Source of the DNA: Maniola hyperantus
Lineage: Eukaryota; Arthropoda; Insecta; Lepidoptera; Nymphalidae
Assembly (NCBI RefSeq): GCF_902806685.2
Contig: NC_048539.1
Coordinates: 8,940,501 to 9,004,500, forward strand
Length of the DNA stretch: 64,000 bases
Reading direction: 5' to 3'
Shown: positions 56,181 to 64,000 of the stretch, piece by piece
Position numbering within the stretch: the stretch's first letter is position 1
Layout: each line of letters opens with the position of its first letter
Program-made: the position numbers and the translations under genes
The notes under the pieces: generated by a model
Seen by the model: only the letters and a program-made list of their open reading frames with translations
Told to the model about the DNA's origin: nothing
Databases searched by the model: none

Positions 56181-56770
56181 GCTATCGTGCTTCCAGACCG
56201 CGTGCTCTTTGCCAACATTGTTCTTTTACTCTCTATATAACAATTCGCTTTATGTTTCTATCTAGATATGCTTTAGTCACGATTTTGTAGTAAGAAATAC
56301 CACCTTCTAAAGGTTCTTATACACTGCATTCACAGTAGTCGAGACAATAAAATACAATACACAAATATCAAATACAACTAATTATTTATCAAAGCATAAC
56401 TTTTCCTACTTCTTTAGTAGTGGGAGGGCGGGCGTTGCATATCGCATGCTGCACGTTGTACCATACGGATTTGCCTATTTTGATGGATCATAGCAAAAAG
56501 CTTGTACAGTAGTTATTTGTACAGCATGTAGAATGCGTATTACCTGCAACTATCCATAGATACAGGAAAAATAAGTAATAGGTACGCGCCACCGCCACGT
56601 TCAAAGTTAACTTGAGACCCAAGCCACAGTTCACAACAGTTAGGGAACTAGTAACAAAATGTCGAGGCATCAAATTCACGTCACCCATAGCCTAACAGAC
56701 ATATCTTCTATTCAGGATCAAACCCGCAGTCTTTCACTCTCACTCTGCCCGAGCTCAATACGCCCTCTCT
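56181..56770. other. Intergenic, nothing recognised
   Basis: No supported feature. Confidence 0.45.
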
Positions 56771-56771
56771 A

Positions 56772-56993
56772 ATCCATACTAATCTTATAAATGCGAAAGT
56801 GTGTCTGTCTGTATGTCTGGCTATCGCTAACTTTTCGCGACCTAACAATTTAACCGATTTTGATAAAATTTAGTACAGAATTAGCTTATATCCCAGAGGG
56901 ACAAAGGCTACTTTTTATCCCGGAAATCAAAGAGTTCCCACAGGATTTGAAAAAACCTTAATCTACGCAGTCGAAGTCGCGGGCATCGTCTAG
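56772..56993 (+). mobile_element. Helitron-like short element
   Basis: ATACTAATCTTATAAATGCG, AAGTGTGTCTGTCTGTATGT, GGAAATCAAAGAGTTCCCAC and the end GAAGTCGCGGGCATCGTCTA with CTAG at 56990-56993. Confidence 0.75.
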
Positions 56994-57560
56994 TTGGAAC
57001 TGGCGATCAAAATGGTGTAATTACGCTCCTGATTGTATTATAATAATTACTTTGTTTTCTTTAATCCAAACTTTTTGGCCCTCTGAATACAAATCTGAAC
57101 TCAATTCCAAGCAAAACGAACTAAAACTGTAGGTAAGTACTGAGTCCAAAGTTCATGATTTCGATCTCTGAATACCAATTTGAACTCATTTCCAAGCAAA
57201 ACGGCCTAAAACTGCGTTAAAACTGAGTCCAAAGTCAAATGATTTATTCAAAATAGGTAATAAATTATACTCTTTTCGATGGTCAGTTGTTGGATTTCTT
57301 CTCAAAGTTTCGGTAGCTTTCATTCAGATTTTTACTGCTCGTGTAAAATTTTATTTCACGAGAATTTTGAACTTTCTTATTGAATGCCTACCTACAGCCT
57401 ACATCATAACACGGACAAATTTAAGCTCTGCGTTGATAGATTAGTCAGTTGAGTCTGGACAATTTTTTTTAATAATTTGCATGGATTAATAGTCTACAGA
57501 ATACGTAAGCTCACCGGTGAGAAGCTGGGGTGAATTAACTAGTTTATCGTAAATATAATA
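56994..57560. other. Intergenic with a local direct duplication
   Basis: A block of about 60 bases is repeated: CAAATCTGAACTCAATTCCA (about 57090) and CAATTTGAACTCATTTCCAA (about 57177), each followed by GCAAAACG and an ACTGAGTCCAAAG stretch. Confidence 0.5.
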
Positions 57561-57599
57561 TTGGTTACCGGACATGGAACCGACTTATTATTAGTGCAA

Positions 57600-57835
57600 T
57601 GCACTTGTATGCGTCACGAGAGTGACACGAAGGACACGCTTTGTCTGGATCAGGTGGCCCCGCGGCGGCTGCTGTGGAGGGGCGCGGGGCGGGCGGGGGC
57701 GCGCAGTGCGCGCGGGGCGCCGCGCCGGCGAGCCTCGAGGCCGCTTCCTGCCGCAGGACTGGTTCTGCGGTTTGCACCACTTCGCTTTGCACCAGTTTCC
57801 ATCAAGTGCGCGAACAGCCTTCTTAACATTTAGAT
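57600..57835. promoter_or_regulatory. Very GC-rich island, possible first exon
   Basis: The most GC-rich stretch of the window (GGGGCGCGGGGCGGGCGGGG, 57677-57698). It is open in several frames on both strands, which is expected of GC-rich DNA and not evidence of a protein. Edges drop sharply to AT-rich DNA. Most likely a CpG-rich promoter or untranslated exon; strand undecided. Confidence 0.3.
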
Positions 57836-57884
57836 ATTTACTCAACACACACATTGACAACTTAAAACGTGTTCTAGCGTAATT

Positions 57885-58134
57885 TACATTATATATTTAG
57901 TAACTAACTAAGTACACTTAATTTGGGGTGTTATTCTAAGACTTAATTCAACAGCAAACTTTGAATTACATCGAAAATCAGTCAATCATATTTCCGCTTG
58001 ATCCCGCTATGAAAGGCATATTATTGTGTAGTATATGATTTATAATAGCAACCTATCAACAGTTTTCTCAAAATTGCTAAACAACTTTAATAACCTCATG
58101 CGGTGGTGGAAGGGCTGGCTCATTTTTGCACAAC
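57885..58134. other. Intergenic; right end belongs to an old LINE-like protein remnant
   Basis: From about 58100 a frame interrupted by the insertion below reads towards LAVQRGNAASILGTI-like residues at 58263-58325, a recurrent lepidopteran repeat protein end. Confidence 0.35.
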
Positions 58135-58273
58135 GGATCAGCCTGAAAAAGGTGGGGGGAGCGAATGGATAAGGAAGGCGGAGGACCGTGTTTGGTGGCG
58201 CGCTCTTGGAAAGGCCTATGTCCAGCAGTGGACGCAAACAGGCTGATGGATTGGATTGGATTGGATCAGCCTG
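58135..58273 (+). mobile_element. RTE-clade LINE tail with 11-bp target-site duplication
   Basis: Encodes RKAEDRVWWRALGKAYVQQW, ends CAGGCTGATGGATTGGATTG with a (ATTGG)n tail. GGATCAGCCTG occurs on both sides (58135-58145 and 58263-58273). Confidence 0.85.
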
Positions 58274-58329
58274 GCTGTCCAGCGCGGAAATGCAGCCAGT
58301 ATTCTTGGCACCATTCGACGCGGGCATGC

Positions 58330-59088
58330 TTTGTATAGTAATTAGATAAGCCTAGCTTTAAGTTTCATTGTAATATTTTCACATTGAATAACAACTTTGA
58401 TAAATGAGGTGGCCTTGGTCTTATTTTCGTTCCACGTGTAAATGGTTTTTAATAATTAAATTAGGCTACTGATATAACCTATATAAGTAGTATAGTAGGT
58501 TTTTTCTCTTTGCATATTACTTATACTGAAATATAATGAAAATATAGATGATTCTTCCGTAGATGTACTATTTTTTTAAGAACAATAATTGTCGAGCTTG
58601 TAGTCTTTGAACTTTTTTTTAGATATGTAACCTACCAAGTAGGCCTGTAGGTGCAAAAAGTTCACTAAGTAAGTCCTATCACCTATTAGTAGTACTTAGG
58701 TGATTTTTAAAACCAATTAGCAAGTATTCCTGCTATTCTTATTTCCCTATGATAATTGTCTAATGTATGCATCAACTGCAATGCTGCATCAACTACTATT
58801 TGTAGTCATTATCCGTGAACTAACGTCGCGTCGTGACGATTACCTCCATGTATGAAAGCGATCATTAATTGCTTCTTGCTACGACATTACCTATACTGGG
58901 AACGATTTTTAATTGCCCTATCGATTTTTTTTTTGTATTATCGATTTTTTTCTCAAACCTTTTTATTATTTCGTCTCAAGACCAAGTTTTATAGGTATAT
59001 TGGTACATCAATTTGCCTGAGGGATCTGATGAATAGTTTCAGATATGGAGGACGGAACTCCTCAACGGATAACGGCAATTCAGTGTAA
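58330..59088. other. Intergenic
   Basis: The last 100 bases (GGATCTGATGAATAGTTTCA, GGACGGAACTCCTCAACGGA) are a truncated copy of the family at 22320-22690. The rest is unassigned. Confidence 0.45.
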
Positions 59089-59180
59089 TCTCTATATTTA
59101 AAAATGAATCGCTGAATGTGTTGCTAAGCGCAAATCTCGAGAACAGCTGAACCGATTTCGCTACTTCTTTTTTTATAATA
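59089..59180 (+). mobile_element. Helitron-like element (second family), interrupted
   Basis: TCTATATTTAAAAATGAATC and GCAAATCTCGAGAACAGCTG match 45342-45513, then the sequence changes to a MITE. Confidence 0.7.
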
Positions 59181-59181
59181 A

Positions 59182-59297
59182 CGAGGAGGACGCCTCGCAC
59201 ACCCGCACGTCACCCCGCACTGGGTTAGTGCGGGGAATGTACGGATGTGTGGGTGTGCGGGGCGTCCCCAACCCGATTGCCATCTCGACCTTTCGGA
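59182..59297. mobile_element. GC-rich palindromic MITE
   Basis: GAGGACGCCTCGCACACCCG and GTGTGCGGGGCGTCCCCAAC pair; right end GATTGCCATCTCGACCTTTC. Left outermost end appears lost. Confidence 0.65.
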
Positions 59298-60090
59298 CAC
59301 TAAATGTTTTCATTTATTCCGTATTAGTAACAGGGGTGCCTAGTACCTACCTACGATTTTGGAAAAAAAGTGATACCTAAATTTCTCAGTGCAATTCAAT
59401 ACCTACTGGTTTCATTATCTTTGAGAATATTTTCACGCGGAGGATTCATAAGTATTCCAATATAACATATTTATAATATTTTGTCAATGGAATAGGCAGG
59501 CCTCTCGTGCGAAACCGGGCGGGCCAACTAGTTAGGAATATTATTATTGGTAAAATTAACATCATATCGGAAATCAACCAAGAGAAATCGAGCTAATGTG
59601 ATTATGTAAAGTAAAACAAACAAAAAGAAAAGTAGCCAGCCTGAGTGGTTGGTTGACGTATGAGTGATTGACACCACCCATGGATGATAGGCCACCCATG
59701 ATTTCAGTTAAGGAAGGCGTCCACTAGAGACGGGTTGGGCTGTAATGGTGCGGGGAGCATTTTGTATGTTTGTACAGAACGCTGCAGAAAATCGACCGAA
59801 ATATACCTATAGATAACCTTTAGATAAGTTTCGTAGAGCGTTGAATCAAAACGTCACATAGGTATAAGTGACAGAGACAACGCTCTACAAAGCCGAAATC
59901 TCATTCTAAAGGTCGATGTACAATATATTTTCTTGCCGGCTACTGTATGTATTATCTATCCTACAGCCGTGGCTCTAGTCGACGTAGTTGGATTTTTGCA
60001 CTGCAATGCGTCCCGATCCGGCCCGCCTGGTAGACGCTATCTATCAACGTAGTATTTAGCGACGTAAATGTGTATGATTGTAAATTATAC
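59298..60090. other. Intergenic with an inverted pair
   Basis: TTCGTAGAGCGTTGAATC (59829) and GACAACGCTCTACAAAGC (59877) are an inverted pair, perhaps a MITE. Nothing else recognised. Confidence 0.4.
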
Positions 60091-60320
60091 TTGACTGGCC
60101 GATGCCTACGACTTCGACCGGATGAATTTAGGTTTTTAAAAACTCCGTGGGAACTCTTTGACTTTCCGGGATAAAAATAATTAGCCTATGTCACTCTCTA
60201 GGTTTCCACTTTTTTCTTTACTCATGTAAATTCATCCAAATCACGTCGATCCGTTGTTGGTCCGTTGCGACGTGATTTGGACAAACCATCAAACAAACAC
60301 ACTTTCGCATATAGAATATG
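60091..60320 (-). mobile_element. Helitron-like short element, degraded
   Basis: TGGCCGATGCCTACGACTTC, AAAAACTCCGTGGGAACTCT, GTTGGTCCGTTGCGACGTGA, CACTTTCGCATATAGAATAT. Confidence 0.65.
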
Positions 60321-61040
60321 GGTAGTGATGGGAAGTGATATCTTTAAATGTCATTAAAAACATTTGTGTTTTTTAATGAATTTAATATATTTTAATGACA
60401 TATTTTAATGACTTTTAAAGATATATTTTAAATGTCATATTAAAAAGATATTCATTTATATCCTCGTTTGTCTTTTTATCTGGGTACCTAAGACGTACGT
60501 AGACTTTTTTGTCTGGTGTTCTGTTAGCATGTTTGGTGTGAGCCCAAATAATTAGTTTCATAGTGCAGCTTTCTCTTACACATAATCTTTTCAAAGATTG
60601 AATGAGAAACACATCATTATCACTTTAACCGCAATGTCTATTACTTATGAAACTTTGTTAAATAAGCATTATTTGCTACATTGACTACCAAAACAACTTT
60701 TTGTGTCACCACTTGTTCCTAATACATACGTACTTTCATTTTAAAGAAAATATGTTACGAAATAGGTACCTAAGTAAAACTTTTAATATAAAGCAAGTTT
60801 ACACGTATCAATATATTACTAGGAAAAAATTTAATGGTTTTATTTGTTTCAGATACGTGCGTGTTCAAGCAACTTTAAGGTAATTTCAAATTAGGTACCT
60901 ACATGTAAAACATAATAATATATTTTATTCTACTATAATTTTTGATATAGTAACGCTTGTTACAAAAAATCCAAGTTATTATGGATTTGTTGCAGAAACT
61001 TATCATAATAATTCAATTATCACTTAACCATTTTATAAAA
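60321..61040. other. Intergenic with ATTTTAATGACATT-type short repeats
   Basis: 60340-60450 repeats TTTAATGTCATT / TTTTAATGACAT motifs in both orientations. No gene. Confidence 0.45.
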
Positions 61041-61193
61041 ATGCTAAAGTATATTTGTTTGTCAGTTTATTCGTTTGTTGGTTTTTTCCTGCAATCACGT
61101 CACGTTAGACCCTTTATCCCGGGAAATTGAAGAGTTTCCAAGGGTTTTTTAAAAACCTAAATTCACGCGGATGACGTAGTGGGTATCGCCTAG
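61041..61193 (+). mobile_element. Helitron-like short element, internally shortened
   Basis: TGCTAAAGTATATTTGTTTG, GGGTTTTTTAAAAACCTAAA, and the end GGGTATCGCCTAG. Confidence 0.6.
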
Positions 61194-61856
61194 TTGTTGT
61201 AATAATTAGTTATCTATTTATTTATATGCACTTTAAAAATGTAGTAGGTACGATACGAAACATACTAATCATCATAACTTTTCCGTAGTCAGGTAAACAC
61301 AATTCTAGTTTTTGTTTTTAAATCATGTCTCATTAAGTATTCTTTTACAAGCAACTATGTAGTTCGACCGTGATTTAAATCATGAACATTTAGGAGCCAA
61401 GGGCATTTAGCGGTTTCCAGTCATCAACATTTTCTAAGAGGTGGAAAGGCTAGATCAAGTTTATGCTCACTACAAATTCGAGTTGGTAATAATACCCTAA
61501 GATAAAATAATCATATCAAGTTGTTATCCATTTTCGACAGTAAAGGTCGGATAAGGTAGAGTTTCATTTCCGTAAAATTTGAGCTATTTTTTATCTTTTA
61601 TGATTTATTATAATAGACCGGCCCTCAATCCAATATTGTTTGCAAAATGTATCCTTTAGGCCACAAAATTAAAGTTAAATTTCAATGTTATACTGCCACG
61701 TTGGTTGGTTGGTATTTTACTAAAGATTCGTTGAAAAGTTTTGGAGATGGGGGACGCAACTCACCAACAAAATTTATTTACGCGTTACTAGTATAGTAGG
61801 TAGGTAATGGGGATTACGCACTGTTTTAACTGTTCGTCGTTAGAAGTTTATTTAAT
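61194..61856. other. Intergenic
   Basis: About 61690-61780 (TTGGAGATGGGGGACGCAAC) may be a worn copy of the family at 22320-22690; nothing else. Confidence 0.4.
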
Positions 61857-62072
61857 CCATATAAATATTAAGTATAGATTCGAAAGTGTATCTGTCTGTA
61901 TGGCTGTCTGATAGATTTTCACGGCCCGTCCATTTAACCGATTTTAACGAAATTCAGTATAGACATAGCTTGCATACCGGGGATAAATAGGCTACTTTTT
62001 TCCCTGGAAAATTAACGGGTTCCTAGGGGATTAAATATTTTCACGTAATCAAAGTGGCGGACATGATCTATT
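61857..62072 (+). mobile_element. Helitron-like short element, degraded
   Basis: CCATATAAATATTAAGTATA, GTATCTGTCTGTATGGCTGT, CACGGCCCGTCCATTTAACC, GATAAATAGGCTACTTTTTT. Confidence 0.6.
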
Positions 62073-62239
62073 TTGTATAAAGATGGCTTAGATCCTTAGG
62101 ATATAGGCTACTTATATCCATACCGACAAAATCACGGGAATCATCTGGTGTTAAATAGATGCTTAGGACTTGTTCAATTTTTTCAATTTTTTTATATTAC
62201 TCACTTATATTTTTTTAATACATAGGTATTTATTTTATT

Positions 62240-62405
62240 CATATACAAGTTAGCCCTTGACTGCAATCTCACCTGGTGGTAAGTGATTATGTAGTCTAAG
62301 ATGGATGCGGGCTAGCTTGGAAGGGGTATGGCAGTTTTTCTTAAATCCATACCCCTTTGGTTTCTACACGGCATCGTATCGGTACGCTAAATCGCTTGGC
62401 GGCAA
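62240..62405 (-). repeat. tRNA-derived SINE, 3' part, reverse
   Basis: GACTGCAATCTCACCTGGTG, GTGATTATGTAGTCTAAGAT, GGAAGGGGTATGGCAGTTTT and GGTTTCTACACGGCATCGTA match the end of 49243-49568 in complement. Confidence 0.75.
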
Positions 62406-63396
62406 TATTTATGCGAAAGTAATCATTTTGGTCGAAAAAATATCAAAATTATCTTATATCTTAATAAATCACAAGTAGAATTCAGCAAAAAACTGGTCAG
62501 CAGCACTTCCGTGTCATTATATGTATACGACTACACCCACTGAATAGGTTATGCACACACTAGAATAAATTATAACGAAATAATTACTCAGTCCAAATTA
62601 TCAATTATTTATTAATCTTCATAGGCTTTTTAGCTACTTCTCCAGATTATAAAATTATTTGTCAATTCTTATTATTTTGACGAATAAGGATACCTAATAT
62701 GTAATATTTCTCATTTCGATACATTACCAAAGGTATATTGCAGATATTAACATATAATAAATAATGTAGACTTGACTTAAAATAATATCGAACGTGCTAT
62801 TTTGTTTTATACTTATTTTATCGTCTTTTAGTTCATAAGTCTTGGAATATTAAGTATATCTTTTAAATGAGACGCCCACGGTACACCGGGTAAGTTGTTG
62901 ATTTTTTGTACATTTATGGCGCCAGCATTCCGCGTCTTTACCAAGAGGAGGTAAGGGGGTCGACACGTAAAGCCACACTGAAATGAGTAAATGTATTTGA
63001 TTTTTATCGATTTGTCCCCATTTTGGCGAACAAATGTATAACAAAGTTGACGCGAAAACGGTTTTACAATGTTTATGATTCATTAAACATGATATTTGAA
63101 TATTAATTCGATTTCTTCAGATTAATCAGATTAACTCATCATTGTAACTGACTCAACTTTGAGGTTTTAAGGTGTGAACGAATATTAATAAAATATCATA
63201 AGTTATAACAGAAATATTCAAATCAAATTCAGAATTTTAATTCATAACTAGTTCTCAGAAATTTTATTTATCGGAAACATTAATCACTTTTAGGCCTCGT
63301 GTAACTTTTATAAACAAACGTCTCATGGAAACTAATATAGAAGAGTCATTTGTATTCCTCGGTTTACCTAAATACCTACTCATTTATCTTAATCTA
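62406..63396. other. Intergenic, nothing recognised
   Basis: AT-rich; no supported gene. A minus frame at 62850-63083 has no motif. Confidence 0.5.
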
Positions 63397-63976
63397 TTAA
63401 AAAAAACCGGTCAAATTCGAGTCGGACTTACACATAAAGGTTTTCGTACCAACGTACAAAAAATAGCACTTTTTGTGATGTAATCACAGATACACGGCTT
63501 TCGGATTTTTCCCTTTCCTTGTGCTATAAGACATTGCTCCGTTCCAAATTTCATAATTCCACGGAAGTAGCCTACAAGTTTTTATTTCCTTGTAGGGTCT
63601 TGACAGGCACGACAGACAGACAGACACACAACGACGCGATCCTAAAACGGTTCCTTTTTAGGGTTCCGTAGCCAAATGGCAAAAAACGGAACCCTTATAG
63701 GATTCGTCATGTCTGTCTGTCCGTCTGTCTGTCCGTCCGTATGTCACAGCCACTTTTTTCCGAAACTATAAGAGCTATACTGTTGAAACTATGGTAAGTA
63801 GCTGTATTCTGTGAACCGCATTAAGATTTTCACACAAAAATAGAAAAAAAAAACAATAAATTTTGGGGGTTCCCCCTACTGAAACTCAAAAATTTGTAGT
63901 ACGGAACCCTCAGTGCGCGAGTCTAATTTGCACTTGGCCGGTTTTTCTCTTGAGATACGGAAGCCTAAAAACAGTG
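63397..63976 (+). repeat. GGCCAAGTGCGAGT-family repeat split by another repeat
   Basis: AAAACCGGTCAAATTCGAGT to AAAACGGTTCCTTTT (about 63656), then the last bases CTCTTGAGATACGGAAGCCT (63947-63966) complete it. The middle is a separate element in reverse orientation. Confidence 0.7.
63657..63945 (-). repeat. Nested GTTCCGTAGCCAAATGGC-type repeat
   Basis: TAGGGTTCCGTAGCCAAATG, GTCTGTCTGTCCGTCTGTCT, GAACCGCATTAAGATTTTCA and the end GCACTTGGCCGGTTTTT. Same family as 43090-43327. Confidence 0.75.
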
Positions 63977-64000
63977 GGGCCCTTCATAAACATGACTGTT

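Noticed and set aside
57561..57882. Protein-coding gene in the GC island
   Set aside because: Long frames occur on both strands in several phases, as expected from GC-rich DNA lacking stop codons; composition is low-complexity Arg/Ala/Pro.

Overview
This is eukaryotic DNA, almost certainly from a moth or butterfly (Lepidoptera). It is AT-rich and intron-bearing. It is crowded with repeats familiar from lepidopteran genomes: short Helitron-like elements ending in CTAG, the repeat built around 'GGCCAAGTGCGAGT' and 'AGGGTTCCGTA', tRNA- and 5S-derived SINEs, RTE, CR1 and jockey-type LINE pieces, and foldback MITEs. No bacterial operon, CRISPR array or viral genome was seen. Assignments come from motif recognition by eye; no search was run.

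Positions 1-4455, minus strand: the 5' end of a Ste20-family kinase gene, the orthologue of Drosophila misshapen (MAP4K4/TNIK/MINK in vertebrates). Five coding exons with GT-AG borders and matching phases encode the first 249 residues, from the conserved N-terminus to kinase subdomain IX. The rest of the gene lies left of position 1. Its introns carry a MITE, a perfect 78-bp palindrome next to one splice acceptor, and a common interspersed repeat.

Positions 4456-12200: upstream and intergenic DNA with two degenerate THAP zinc-finger remnants (5327-5853 and 9689-9742), a non-autonomous TA-flanked DNA transposon (6258-7506), foldbacks and an RTE LINE tail with target-site duplications.

Positions 12205-17835: a nested retrotransposon. 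An old plus-strand jockey-type LINE is split by a younger minus-strand CR1-like LINE whose endonuclease/reverse-transcriptase frame is broken by only two frameshifts.

Positions 17836-45000: mainly repeats. Highlights are a 5S rRNA-like SINE fragment, a GC-rich exon-like block ending in a strong splice donor (about 19135-19570), a short LTR retrotransposon with nearly identical 288-bp LTRs inside a foldback element that has an intact empty copy 3 kb away, and a 55-bp tandem array (36941-37375).

Positions 45000-64000: more repeats. Two plus-strand segments (45179-45237 and 47532-47706) look like phase-compatible coding exons of an unidentified gene. GC-rich islands near 46.1, 55.5-56.2 and 57.6 kb could be promoters or first exons. 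Apart from the kinase, no complete host protein-coding gene can be assembled with confidence.
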